Source of the DNA: Thermoanaerobaculia bacterium
Lineage (GTDB): Bacteria > Acidobacteriota > Thermoanaerobaculia > Multivoradales > Multivoraceae
Length of the DNA stretch: 64,000 nucleotides
Assembly (NCBI GenBank): GCA_022822365.1
Contig: JAJEBV010000046.1
Coordinates: forward strand, 1 to 64,000
Direction of reading: 5' to 3'
Translations under genes and position numbers: made by a program
Part shown: in pieces, positions 16,741 to 25,527 of the stretch
How the letters are laid out: the number at the start of each line of letters is the position of its first letter
Numbering within the stretch: the first letter of the stretch is position 1
The notes under the pieces: generated by a model
The model's database searches: none
What the model was told of the DNA's origin: nothing
What the model saw: the letters and a program-made list of their open reading frames with translations, nothing else

Positions 16741-17877
16741 ATGGCCGGGGGACCTGTGACCGGCGTTGTCCATCAGCCGGGTTCGGCGGCCGAGGTTGCC
16801 GAAGCCGTTCGCGGTGCGGAGTTGGTCGTCCCGCGCGGCGGCGGTACCAAGCCGCCGCTGGCCGTCGTGGACGGCGCCGAAGTGCTCGACGTGTCGGCGC
16901 TCAGCGGCATCACCGAGTACCTGCCGAGCGAGTACACGGTGACGGCTCTGGCCGGAACGCCGCTCGCCGAAGTCGAGGCTCGACTCGCCGCCGAAGGCCA
17001 GTATCTGCCGTTCGATCCGTTGCTGGTCGACGCCGGCAGCACAGTCGGCGGCACCGTCGCCGCAGGGGCCAACGGCCCCGGCCGGCTGCGCTACGGCGGC
17101 CTGCGGGACTTCCTGCTCGCGGTGGCCTTCGTCGACGGCCGGGGCGAGATCGTCCGCGGCGGCGCAAAGGTCGTCAAGAACGCCGCCGGCTTCGATCTGC
17201 CGAAGCTCATGGTCGGCAGCCTGGGGCGTCTGGGTGTCCTCACCGAGTGCACGTTCAAGGTCTTCCCGCATCCCGAAAGCTGCGCCACCGTGCGCGTCGC
17301 CGGCATGGCCTTCGATGAGGCCCTCGAGGCCGCCGGCCGCGTCGGGTCCGGCGCGGTCGAACTCGAGTGCCTCGATCTGGTGCACGGCCTGGCCGGCTGG
17401 GACCTGGAGATCCGCATCGGAGGTCGCAGCTTCGCGCTGGATGCTCGGTTGAAGCGCGCCGCCGATCTTCTGGACACGGACGTCACCACTCTCTCGGGCG
17501 ACGCCGACGCGACGCACTGGCGCAGCCGCCGCGAGTTCGGCTGGGCTCCGCCGGACGCCTCCGTCCTCAAGCTCCCCCTGACGCCGGCCACGGCGGCCGT
17601 CCTGGAACAGGTCCTGGCCGACCTCGACGCTTCCCACGTAGCCAGGGTCTACAGCGCTGGCGTCCAGCAGGCTTTCGTCGCCTGGCCCGTCGAACGCGCA
17701 GCCGACATGCCGTCCCTCGACCGCGCCCTCGCACAGTCGAAGCTGACGGCGCTCGCGCTGCGCGCACCGGCCGACGCTTCGAACCAACCGATCCTCGGCT
17801 ACCGCACCGGCGGCGAGTTGCTACGTCGCGTCGAACAAGCCCTCGACCCGGCCGGCCGCTTCGGCCGGCTGGGCTGA
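16741..17877 (+). CDS. glcE: Glycolate oxidase FAD-binding subunit GlcE
   Basis: The 378-residue protein is a shorter FAD-linked (PCMH) relative of GlcD. It shows VVPRGGGTKPPLAVV (about 30-44), STVGGTVAAGANGPGRLRYG (about 100-119), and AKVVKNAAGFDLPKLMVGS, the GlcE hallmark. I prefer ATG 16741 over the long upstream frame, which only mirrors glcD. GlcE normally works in a GlcDEF complex feeding electrons to the respiratory chain. Here the next gene is a convergent aldehyde dehydrogenase, so GlcF must be elsewhere or replaced. Confidence 0.88.
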   Translation: MAGGPVTGVVHQPGSAAEVAEAVRGAELVVPRGGGTKPPLAVVDGAEVLDVSALSGITEYLPSEYTVTALAGTPLAEVEARLAAEGQYLPFDPLLVDAGSTVGGTVAAGANGPGRLRYGGLRDFLLAVAFVDGRGEIVRGGAKVVKNAAGFDLPKLMVGSLGRLGVLTECTFKVFPHPESCATVRVAGMAFDEALEAAGRVGSGAVELECLDLVHGLAGWDLEIRIGGRSFALDARLKRAADLLDTDVTTLSGDADATHWRSRREFGWAPPDASVLKLPLTPATAAVLEQVLADLDASHVARVYSAGVQQAFVAWPVERAADMPSLDRALAQSKLTALALRAPADASNQPILGYRTGGELLRRVEQALDPAGRFGRLG

Positions 17878-17883
17878 TCGGAG

Positions 17884-17920
17884 CCGGCGCTTCGCGCCGG
17901 ATGCCGGCCAGAAGGCCGGC
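17884..17920. repeat. Palindromic intergenic element, copy 2 (double hairpin)
   Basis: Two perfect hairpins: CCGGCGC-TTC-GCGCCGG (17884-17900) and GCCGGCC-AGAA-GGCCGGC (17903-17920). They sit between the convergent glcE and aldehyde dehydrogenase genes. The second type recurs at 27693-27710 and 44826-44843. It may serve as a bidirectional terminator. Confidence 0.65.
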
Positions 17921-17940
17921 GCACCGGCAGTCGGCTCTCC

Positions 17941-19377
17941 TCAGCTCGCCTTCGGCAACGCCCCCATCACGGCCTTGACCTCCAGGAACTCCTCGAAGCC
18001 GAAGTCGCCCCATTCGCGGCCGTTGCCGGACTGCTTGTAGCCGCCGAAGGGGGCGCCGAAGTCGGCGGGGGCGCCGTTGATGTGGACGTTGCCGGCGCGG
18101 ATGCGGGAGGCGACGCTGCGAGCATGGTCGAGGTCGCCGGACTGGACGTAGCTGGAGAGGCCGTACGGGGTGTCGTTGGCGATCCGGATCGCTTCTTCTT
18201 CGGTCTCGTAAGGGAGGATGGAGAGCACGGGGCCGAAGATCTCCTCCTGGGCGATCGTCATGTCGTTGCTGACGCCGCCGAAGACGGTGGGGCGGACGTA
18301 GTAGCCGCTGTCCATGCCCTCGGGGCGGTCGGTGCCGCCGGTGACGAGCTCGGCGCCTTCCTCGATGCCCTTGGCGATGAGTCCCTGGATCTTGTCGTAC
18401 TGGACCTTGCTGACGACGGGGCCGATGGCTACGCCTTCCTGTCCCGGCGGGCCGACGGAGGTCGCTTCGGCCGCCGCCTTGGCCACCTCGAGCGCGCGGG
18501 CGTGCGAGGCCGCCGGCACGAGCATCCGCGTCGGCGCGTTGCAGGACTGGCCGCTGTTCAGGAAGCACTGCCGGGTGCCCGCCTTGACCGCCTTGTCGAT
18601 GTCCGCGTCCTCGAGGACGATGTTGGGCGACTTGCCGCCGAGTTCCTGGGCGACCCGCTTGATCGAGTCGGCGGCGGCCTTGGCCACGGCGCGGCCGGCG
18701 CGCGTCGAGCCGGTGAAGGACATCATGTCGATGCCGGGGTGCCCCGACAGGGCGGCGCCGACCTCGGGGCCTTCGCCGTTGATCAGGTTGAAGACGCCCG
18801 GCGGAACGCCGGCGTCGTGGAGAATCTCGGCGAGCAGGATCGCGTTGAGCGGCGCCACCTCGCTCGGCTTGAGCACCATCGTGCAGCCCGCGGCGAGCGC
18901 CGGCGCGACCTTGCAGGCGATCTGGTTGATCGGCCAGTTCCAGGGCGTGATCAGTCCGCAGACGCCGACGGGCTCCTTGACGATGTTCGTCGTGCCGCGA
19001 GTCTCGACGAAGTCGTAGCCCTTCAGCACGTTCAGGGCGCCGGCGAAGTGGCCGAGGCCGGAGGGCGCCTGGGCGGCCTTGGCGAGCCAGGCCGGGGCGC
19101 CCATCTCCATCGAGATCGTCTCCGCCATCTCGCCGATCCGGGCCTGGTAGCCGGCGACGATCCGTCCGAGAAGCTCGACCCGCTCTTCCTGGCTGGTCTG
19201 TGAGAAGGACTCGAAGGCTGCCTGCGCCGCCGCGACGGCCTTGTCGACGTCCGCCGCGCTGCCGAGGCTGATCCGGCCGACCGCTTCTTCCGTCGACGGA
19301 TCGATCACGTCCATCGTCTTCGGGGCCACCGGGTAGACCCATTCACCGTTGATGTAGAACTGCAGCGCTTCCTTCAT
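17941..19377 (-). CDS. NAD(P)-dependent aldehyde dehydrogenase
   Basis: The 478-residue ALDH-superfamily enzyme is of the usual length. The N-terminal NAD fold contains GLITPWNWPINQIACKVAPA (about 141-160), and the catalytic Glu245 lies in AQELGGKSPNIV. The nucleophile is Cys279 in NSGQSCNAPTR, and the C-terminal EEIFGPVL and FGGYKQSGNGRE motifs are present. The substrate cannot be told; relatives act on many aliphatic or semialdehyde substrates. It is on the hem strand, 61 bp after hemG, and may be read through from that operon. Confidence 0.88.
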   Translation of the reverse strand: MKEALQFYINGEWVYPVAPKTMDVIDPSTEEAVGRISLGSAADVDKAVAAAQAAFESFSQTSQEERVELLGRIVAGYQARIGEMAETISMEMGAPAWLAKAAQAPSGLGHFAGALNVLKGYDFVETRGTTNIVKEPVGVCGLITPWNWPINQIACKVAPALAAGCTMVLKPSEVAPLNAILLAEILHDAGVPPGVFNLINGEGPEVGAALSGHPGIDMMSFTGSTRAGRAVAKAAADSIKRVAQELGGKSPNIVLEDADIDKAVKAGTRQCFLNSGQSCNAPTRMLVPAASHARALEVAKAAAEATSVGPPGQEGVAIGPVVSKVQYDKIQGLIAKGIEEGAELVTGGTDRPEGMDSGYYVRPTVFGGVSNDMTIAQEEIFGPVLSILPYETEEEAIRIANDTPYGLSSYVQSGDLDHARSVASRIRAGNVHINGAPADFGAPFGGYKQSGNGREWGDFGFEEFLEVKAVMGALPKAS

Positions 19378-19438
19378 GGGACTCTCTCCGCGTGTGTGTT
19401 GGTTCCTTGGGCCGGTGAGTGTAGCCCGGATGAGGCAG

Positions 19439-20908
19439 CTACGGGAGCAGCAGGCGGGCGGCTCGCTCCCCGCACTCGGCGCCGACGGCGATCGCCCGGC
19501 TCAGGCCGACGCCGTGGAGCGCGTTGCCGGCCAGGTAGAAGCCGTCGATCGGGTCCAGGGCGGCCTCGACTCGGGCCACTCGCCGCGGGTGACCAGGGGC
19601 GTACTGCGGGATGGCGTGGGGCCAGCGGGCGACGCTCGTGTAGGTGGGTTCCGCGTCGATGCCGGCCGTCCGGCGTAGCTCTCGGAGAGTCAGGTCGACG
19701 AGCTGCGCGTCGCCGAGGTCGGCAGCCTCGGGGTCGACGCTGCCTCCGAACATCGAGCGGGCCAGGAACGTGCCATTCGGGCCGCGGCCTCGGAAGGTGG
19801 CGGTTTCGTACTGGCAGCCGAGCATGCGGATGCCCTCGCCGCGGGCGACGAGGAAGCCGTAGGCCGGCTCGATGTGAGCCGCGGCCGCGGCGTCGAAGGC
19901 CGTATGGACGACGGCCATCGGGGGCGACTCGATCTGCCGGAGCTCGGCCGCGGCCTCTGCCGAGACGCCGTCGACGAGATCAGCGGCCGAGGGCAGGTCA
20001 GCGGCCACGACGACCGCCGCTGCCGAAAGCTCGGTCCTGGCACTCAACTGGGACGCTTCAGGGGTCGACTCCTGGTCGGCGAGGTGAACAGTGAAGCGGT
20101 TGGTGTCCGTCCGGCGGACGATCGACGTCACGCGACTGTGGTAGCGCACGTCGATCCCGGGCAGGGCTGCGACGGCTTGCGGAAGAGCCTGGATGCCGCG
20201 GCGAAGAGTCCGGTGTCCCGGCGGCGGAACGCCGCGCCTGCGGCCGGCGCGCATCGCCTTGAACAGGGAACCGTAGGCCCGCTCCATCGCGACCAGGCGC
20301 GGAAACGCGGCCGCCGCCGAGAGCTTCCGCGCGTCGCCCGCGAAGATGCCGAGGACTACCGGCGAGATGAGTCGGGCGGCGGCTTGCCGGCCCATGCGGC
20401 GGGCGGCGAAGTCGTAGAGCGACTCGTCCGCGTCCGCGGCGGGGAGGTCGCCTGCGGAAGCCGAGCCCGCGGTACGACCGTCGCCGGATCTGGCCCGCAC
20501 CAGGGGCTCCATCGCCAGCCGCGCCAGGCCGAGCGGTCCCAGCAGGCCGCTCTTCGCGAAAGCCAATGGGCTGCGCTGCAACTCCCGCAGCCTGCCGCCC
20601 CGGTAGATGTAGCGTCGGTTCGCCGCCGGTTCCGGCGCCAGCACCTCGCTCTCGAGGCCGCAGGCGGCGATCATCTCCCGCACGACCGGCTGATCGTCGA
20701 GGAAGCCCTGGGGGCCGGTCTCGATCAGGAAGCCGCCGGCCTGTCCGGTCCGGGCCTTGCCGCCGACCTCGCCGTCCGCCTCGAGCACGAGGATCTCGAT
20801 CTCGCGGCCGGCGCGCTCCGCTTCGACCGACGCTTTCCAGGCGGCGGCCAGTCCGGAAGGCCCGCCGCCGACGACAACCAGGCGGCGGGCCGACGGCTGT
20901 TCGTTCAA
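19439..20908 (-). CDS. hemG: Protoporphyrinogen oxidase (FAD, HemY type)
   Basis: The start is TTG 20908, overlapping the hemE stop as TTGA; the long frame upstream is only the shadow of hemE. The 489-residue flavoprotein opens with the FAD dinucleotide fold RLVVVGGGPSGLAAAW (about 8-23). GGKARTGQAGGFLIETGPQG (about 47-66) follows, a strong PPO signature. It ends with GFYLAGNALHGVGLSRAIA, which closes the FAD site. It oxidises protoporphyrinogen IX to protoporphyrin IX with oxygen. HemG here denotes function; the fold is the oxygen-dependent HemY type, not the flavodoxin type. It is the last heme gene of the cluster. Confidence 0.9.
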   Translation of the reverse strand: MNEQPSARRLVVVGGGPSGLAAAWKASVEAERAGREIEILVLEADGEVGGKARTGQAGGFLIETGPQGFLDDQPVVREMIAACGLESEVLAPEPAANRRYIYRGGRLRELQRSPLAFAKSGLLGPLGLARLAMEPLVRARSGDGRTAGSASAGDLPAADADESLYDFAARRMGRQAAARLISPVVLGIFAGDARKLSAAAAFPRLVAMERAYGSLFKAMRAGRRRGVPPPGHRTLRRGIQALPQAVAALPGIDVRYHSRVTSIVRRTDTNRFTVHLADQESTPEASQLSARTELSAAAVVVAADLPSAADLVDGVSAEAAAELRQIESPPMAVVHTAFDAAAAAHIEPAYGFLVARGEGIRMLGCQYETATFRGRGPNGTFLARSMFGGSVDPEAADLGDAQLVDLTLRELRRTAGIDAEPTYTSVARWPHAIPQYAPGHPRRVARVEAALDPIDGFYLAGNALHGVGLSRAIAVGAECGERAARLLLP

Positions 20909-21999
20909 GCGTCCTCCGCCTCGGCGTGGACGGCCTCGACCAGGGCCTGCACCGCCTGAAGCGGAGTTTCCGGCAGTACGCCGTGGCCCAGGTTCACGAT
21001 GTGGCCGCGACGGGGCAGGCTGGCGAGCAGGAGTCCGGTCTCGCGCCGGACCGCCTGTTCGCCGGCCAGGAGCGCGGCGGGGTCCAGGTTTCCCTGCAGG
21101 CAAAGGTCCGGCCGCCGCCGGCGCAGCGCGCCGAGGTCGGTGCGCCAGTCGACGCCGAGCGCCTCGCAGGGCAGGCCCGCGTAGTCGTCCACCAACTGGG
21201 GCGCGGCGTGGAGGAAGAGGATCCGGGGGACGCCGGCGTCGCCGAGCCGCCGCAGCAGCCGATCGAGGTGCGGCCGAATCCTCCGCCGCCATTCGGCGCG
21301 CGGGAAGAGGCCGGCCCAGGAGTCGAAGACCTGGACCGCGTCCGCGCCGGCCCGGTGCTGCCCGATCAGATAGCGGGCGCAGAGCCGTCCGAGTCGGTCG
21401 AGCAGGGCGTCGAAAACCGCCGGCTCCTGGTAGGCGAACGCCCGCAGCCGCGGGAAGTCGCGCACGCCGCGGCCCTCGACCAGGTAGGCCGCGAGGGTCA
21501 ACGGAGCCCCCGCGAAGCCGAGCAGGGCCGTCTCCGGGACGAGCCTGGACCGCACGATCCGCTGGGCGGCGGCGACCTCCGGGGCGATCGTCGTCTCGTC
21601 GAGGTCGTCGGGATCGGGCAGGGCGGCGACGTCCCGCGCGCTCCGGATCGGCTCGGCGATCACGGGCCCCGGATCGAAGCGGAAGTCGACGCCGAGGGCC
21701 GGCATGGGCGACATGATGTCCGCGAACGTGATCGCGGCGTCGAACGGGAAGCGCCGGAGCGGCATCAGGGTGACTTCGGCCGCCAGTTCCGGGTCGCGCG
21801 CGAGGCCGCCGAAGCCGTGGCGCTCCTTGAGGGCCCGGTACTCGGGAAGGATGCGTCCGGCCTGACGCATCATCCACAGCGGCCGCCGCGGCGTGTCCTC
21901 GAATCGAAGGGCGCGCAGCAGCAGGGGTTCGGCCGGCGGGGCGGTGGCGGGGGCCGGGGCGGCAGCAGGCCCGGCCGCGGTCGTCGGCAGGGTGTTCAC
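20905..21999 (-). CDS. hemE: Uroporphyrinogen decarboxylase
   Basis: The start is GTG 21999, which overlaps the hemA stop as GTGA and leaves 364 aa, the normal size. After a 25-residue Ala/Pro lead the signature RRPLWMMRQAGRILPEYR appears, whose Arg residues bind the substrate carboxylates. It is followed by FDAAITFADIMSPMPALG with the catalytic Asp. The C-terminal GHIVNLGHGVLPETP block is also diagnostic. It converts uroporphyrinogen III to coproporphyrinogen III, feeding hemF in the same cluster. It is coupled on both sides by 4-nt overlaps. Confidence 0.93.
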   Translation of the reverse strand: MNTLPTTAAGPAAAPAPATAPPAEPLLLRALRFEDTPRRPLWMMRQAGRILPEYRALKERHGFGGLARDPELAAEVTLMPLRRFPFDAAITFADIMSPMPALGVDFRFDPGPVIAEPIRSARDVAALPDPDDLDETTIAPEVAAAQRIVRSRLVPETALLGFAGAPLTLAAYLVEGRGVRDFPRLRAFAYQEPAVFDALLDRLGRLCARYLIGQHRAGADAVQVFDSWAGLFPRAEWRRRIRPHLDRLLRRLGDAGVPRILFLHAAPQLVDDYAGLPCEALGVDWRTDLGALRRRRPDLCLQGNLDPAALLAGEQAVRRETGLLLASLPRRGHIVNLGHGVLPETPLQAVQALVEAVHAEAEDA

Positions 22000-23354
22000 T
22001 CGCCGGCCGTCCAGCGGGTCGATGGCTCGGAGGGCCTGTCGGCACGCCGCTGTTCGAGCAGCTCCGGCGCCGCGGCGGCAAGGAAGGCGTCGACGCCATC
22101 CTGACCGATCTCGATCGCCACCGCGCGCAGCCCCACGACCGGCAGGTGGCTCAGACGCTTCGCCATCACGGCCGTCCACGTCCGGAGCGCCTCCCGTTCC
22201 GCCTCCGAGAGGCCCGCGAGATCGCTCTGCAGCAGGCGGTCCAGGTTGGCGCCCAGGGAATCCTGGTACTTGGCGCCGATCGCCCGGATCGCTCCGGCCA
22301 CCGACCGGGTGGCCATCGCCTCACGGTAGGCGTCGAGTTCCTCGTCGATCAGCACGCGGGCTTCGGCAGTGCGCCCGCGCCGGTCGCGGAGGGTCTTCTG
22401 GGCCAGTTCATTGATCTGGTCCATGCCGATCCGCTTCAGACCCGCGATGCGGGCGTCGGTTGGAGCGACATCGGCCGGGATCGCCATGTCGATCACCAGC
22501 GGTGAGGCGCCGTACCGGACGTCGCCGGTCGCGGCCAGGACCGACAGGCACCGCCGATCGACCACCGGCCCCGGGGCGCCGGTCGAAAACAGTGCCGCGG
22601 TCACCGGCGGCGGCTCGGACCGGAACCGGTCGAGGCTCATCGTTTCGACCGCCTTTGCGGATCCGTTCGCCCCGGTCGCGCCCCCCGTTCTTTCGGCAAG
22701 ATCGTCGGCCTTCGAGCGCGTGCGGTTGACGAGGACCAGAGGAATGCCGCGAGAGCGCAGCCGCTCCGTACACGTCTCGGTCATCGCCGCCACGCCGATC
22801 AGCGCCACCGGCCCCGGATGCTCCGCGGCGCGCTCGGTCAACAGGTCGGCCGCAATCTCCGACAGTGACGTGCGCCCGGCGCCGACCCCAGTCTCCCGGT
22901 GGACCCGCTTGCCGGCCCGAAGCGCCGATTCGACCACGCGCCGCAACTCCGGGTCGACCGTACCGCTGGCCGTCGCCTCGTCGAGCGCGTCGCGCAGTTG
23001 CCCGCGGATCTCCCGCTCTCCAGGCTGGGCCGAGTCGAGGCCGGCCGCTACCAGGTACAGGTGCTCGACCGCCCCTTCCCCTTCCCAGCTCCGGAACACG
23101 CGCCGTGCCGCCCCCGCGCCAGCCACCAGCCGCAACAGCTCCCGCCGGCATGACGCCAACGTAGCTCCCGGCTCCGCCGAGAAAACGAACGCCACCCGGT
23201 TGCAAGTGGCGAGGTAGATCAGCCCCTGAGCACCGACCCGCTGCTTCAGCCGCCGCATCTCGGCGGCCCGCCGCTCATCCGGCAGCGTGTACTGCGCGAT
23301 CTCCTCGGCACTCGCGTACCGCCAGGTCACCGCGACGACGCAACAGTTGTCCAT
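21996..23354 (-). CDS. hemA: Glutamyl-tRNA reductase
   Basis: The 452-residue enzyme reduces glutamyl-tRNA to glutamate-1-semialdehyde, the first committed step of the C5 pathway. The catalytic Cys is in IYLATCNRVAF. From ATG 23354 it is residue 51, matching the family position, so I prefer this start to the in-frame GTG 18 nt upstream, whose GAGG then serves as ribosome-binding site. GLDSAQPGEREIRGQLRDAL matches the family's specificity block, and a Rossmann region (PVALIGVAAMTETC) lacks some usual glycines. It is followed by overlapping hemE. Confidence 0.92.
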   Translation of the reverse strand: MDNCCVVAVTWRYASAEEIAQYTLPDERRAAEMRRLKQRVGAQGLIYLATCNRVAFVFSAEPGATLASCRRELLRLVAGAGAARRVFRSWEGEGAVEHLYLVAAGLDSAQPGEREIRGQLRDALDEATASGTVDPELRRVVESALRAGKRVHRETGVGAGRTSLSEIAADLLTERAAEHPGPVALIGVAAMTETCTERLRSRGIPLVLVNRTRSKADDLAERTGGATGANGSAKAVETMSLDRFRSEPPPVTAALFSTGAPGPVVDRRCLSVLAATGDVRYGASPLVIDMAIPADVAPTDARIAGLKRIGMDQINELAQKTLRDRRGRTAEARVLIDEELDAYREAMATRSVAGAIRAIGAKYQDSLGANLDRLLQSDLAGLSEAEREALRTWTAVMAKRLSHLPVVGLRAVAIEIGQDGVDAFLAAAAPELLEQRRADRPSEPSTRWTAGE

Positions 23355-23386
23355 CGCGCGATTCTGCCTCACGCACCGTTGTGCAG

Positions 23387-23403
23387 TGTCACGGCCCTGT
23401 CAC
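23387..23403. promoter_or_regulatory. Direct repeat upstream of hemA (possible operator)
   Basis: TGTCAC occurs twice, separated by GGCCC (11-bp period), 33-49 bp upstream of the hemA start in the 134-bp hemH-hemA gap. An 11-bp direct repeat on one face of the helix is typical of a dimeric regulator site. The regulator is unknown. Confidence 0.3.
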
Positions 23404-23488
23404 ACACCGCAGACCTCCCCTCCAGTCAGAGAGCGCGAGCGGCCGCTGGGACCCTCCCCCGGCATGCCGACCCGGACGGCCTACGCGG

Positions 23489-24541
23489 CTAGCCGCCGCG
23501 CCACTCGCGGGTGTTGCGGAGGATCAGGTCGGTCAGCGCGTCGAGGTGGTCGGGGCGGTCGTTGAGGCAGGGGATGTAGCGGAGGCGCTCGCCGCCGGAC
23601 TCCTCGAAGTAGCCTCGGTTCTCGACCTCGATCTCTTCGAGGGTCTCGATGCAGTCGGCGGAGAAGCCGGGGCAGGCGACGTCGACGTTCCCGAGGCCGG
23701 CCTCGGGCAGCTCGCGCATCAGGACGTCCGTCTTCGGGCCGATCCAGAGCTCGCGGCCGAACTGGGACTGGAACGTGCTGATCACCCGCTCCGCGTCGAT
23801 GCCCAGTTCCTCCACCAGCAGGCGTGTCGTCTCCAGGCACTGGCACTGGTAGGGATCGCCGTTGTCGATGTAGCGCTTGGGGACGCCGTGGTAGGAGAGG
23901 ACGAGCCGGTCGGGCTCGCCGTCGGCCCAGGTCTCGCGGATGCTGGCGGCGAGGGCGCGCAGGAAGCCGGGGTCGTCGTAGTAGCTGTTGATCGTGCGCA
24001 GTTCCGGCACCCAGCGCCAGCGGCGGAGTTGCCGGGCGAGCATGTCGACCGTGGACGCCGTGGTGGCCGCCGAGTACTGCGGGAAGAGCGGGAAGAACAG
24101 GAGGCGCGTGCATCCCCTGTTGCGGAGTTCGGCGAGCGCGCTTCGGATGGAGGGGGTGCCGTATCGCATCCCGATGGCGACGTGAAAGGTCGGCTCGCCC
24201 GCTCCCTGAGCCTCCCGCAGCCGTCGTTCGATGCCCTCGACCTGACGTCTGCCGATCGCGAGGAGCGGCGAGCCTTCGTCCGTCCAGATCTTCTCGTAGA
24301 GCTTCGCGACCCGCTGCGGCCGCGTCGTCAGGACGAACAGGTACAGGATCGGCAGCCACTTCCAGCGCGGCACCTCGGCGATGCGCGTGTCGCTCAGGAA
24401 CTGCCGGAGGTAGCGGCGCAGGGCCTTCGGCGTCGGGGCCGCCGGCGTGCCGACGTTGGCGAGCAGGACGCCGATCGCGCGGCGGTCGACGCCGCTTTCG
24501 ACCTGAGGTTCGGGTTCGTAGAGGGATGTGCCGCTGGTCAT
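23489..24541 (-). CDS. hemH: Ferrochelatase
   Basis: The start is ATG 24541, 11 bp after the hemF stop. The 350-residue protein begins IGVLLANVGTPAAPTPKALRR, the ferrochelatase opening. It continues with KIWTDEGSPLL, IGMRYGTPSI and LFFPLFPQYSAATTAS, then the catalytic VLSYHGVPKRY (His218). FSADCIETLEEI supplies the second acidic site. It inserts Fe2+ into protoporphyrin IX, the final heme step. CQCLET and a C-terminal PCLN add cysteines, but no clear [2Fe-2S] pattern is visible. Confidence 0.93.
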   Translation of the reverse strand: MTSGTSLYEPEPQVESGVDRRAIGVLLANVGTPAAPTPKALRRYLRQFLSDTRIAEVPRWKWLPILYLFVLTTRPQRVAKLYEKIWTDEGSPLLAIGRRQVEGIERRLREAQGAGEPTFHVAIGMRYGTPSIRSALAELRNRGCTRLLFFPLFPQYSAATTASTVDMLARQLRRWRWVPELRTINSYYDDPGFLRALAASIRETWADGEPDRLVLSYHGVPKRYIDNGDPYQCQCLETTRLLVEELGIDAERVISTFQSQFGRELWIGPKTDVLMRELPEAGLGNVDVACPGFSADCIETLEEIEVENRGYFEESGGERLRYIPCLNDRPDHLDALTDLILRNTREWRGG

Positions 24542-24552
24542 CGGGTCGCCGT

Positions 24553-25527
24553 TCAGATCCAGTCGCGACGGACCAGGAAGTCGGAGGCGAGGCGGGCTTC
24601 GGGGGTTCCGGGTTCGGGCGCGTAGTCGTAGCGCCAGGCCGCCAGCGGCGGCAGGGAGGCGAGGATCGACTCGGTGCGGGCCCTCGCCTGCAGTCCGTAG
24701 CGCGTGCCGCGGTCGTAGACCAGGTTGAACTCCACGTAGCGCCCTCTGCGGTAGAGCTGGAAACAGCGCTCCCGCTCGCCGTATTGCAGGTCTTTCCGGC
24801 GTTCGAGGATGGGCAGGTAGGCGGGCATGAAGTGATCGCCGACGCTGCGGGCGAAGGCGAAGCAGCGTTCGAAGCGGCTGAGTTCGGGCGGTCGTTCGAG
24901 CCGGTTCAGATCGTCGAAGAAGAGGCCGCCGACGCCGCGCATCTCCTGGCGGTGGGGAAGGTAGAAGTAGTCGTCGCAGGCGGCCTTGTAGCGGCTGTAG
25001 AGACCGTCGCCGAACGGCGCGCAGGCCTCGGCCGCCGTCCGGTGCCAGTGAACCGCGTCCTCCTCGAAGCCGTAGTACGGGGTCAGGTCGAAGCCGCCGC
25101 CGAACCACCAGCCTTCTTCCTCTTCGTCGCCCGTTTCTTCTGGCGAACGGCCTTCCGGCGAATGGGCGATGAAGAAGCGGATGTTCGCGTGGCTGGTCGG
25201 GGCGTAGGGGTTGCGCGGATGGACGATCAGGGAGATCGAGGTCGCCTCGAAGCTCCGGCCCGCGAGCTCCGGCCGCCGCTCGGTTGCCGCCAGGGGCAGC
25301 GAGTCGCCGCGGGAGTGACTGAAGTTCACCGCCGCCTTCTCGATCACTTCTCCGTCGGTGAGCACCCGCGGCCGGGCGACGCCACGGCGCTCGCCGCGGA
25401 GCTCGCGGGCGTCGAAGGCGCCGCCATCGACCTCGACCAGGGCGTCGCAGATGCGGTCCTGGAGCTCCCGGAAGTAGGTGGCGACGGTTTCGGCGCTCGG
25501 CTGCCCGGCCGGCGGCTGGGACGTCAC
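24553..25527 (-). CDS. hemF: Oxygen-dependent coproporphyrinogen III oxidase
   Basis: The start is GTG 25527 in a GTGA overlap with the hemL stop; the protein has 324 aa. HemF signatures are plain: KAAVNFSHSRGD, SLIVHPRNPYAPTSHANIRFF (shown in part), WWFGGGFDLTPYYGF, and the C-terminal GRYVEFNLVYDRGTRYGLQA. It oxidatively decarboxylates coproporphyrinogen III to protoporphyrinogen IX using O2, pointing to aerobic life. An acidic insert, GDEEEEG, lies about 130-140. Confidence 0.94.
   Translation of the reverse strand: MTSQPPAGQPSAETVATYFRELQDRICDALVEVDGGAFDARELRGERRGVARPRVLTDGEVIEKAAVNFSHSRGDSLPLAATERRPELAGRSFEATSISLIVHPRNPYAPTSHANIRFFIAHSPEGRSPEETGDEEEEGWWFGGGFDLTPYYGFEEDAVHWHRTAAEACAPFGDGLYSRYKAACDDYFYLPHRQEMRGVGGLFFDDLNRLERPPELSRFERCFAFARSVGDHFMPAYLPILERRKDLQYGERERCFQLYRRGRYVEFNLVYDRGTRYGLQARARTESILASLPPLAAWRYDYAPEPGTPEARLASDFLVRRDWI

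Noticed and set aside
19439..22099. HemG read as an 886-residue fusion with upstream sequence
   Set aside because: The upstream part is the out-of-frame shadow of hemE. The TTGA overlap at 20908 gives a normal-length protein.
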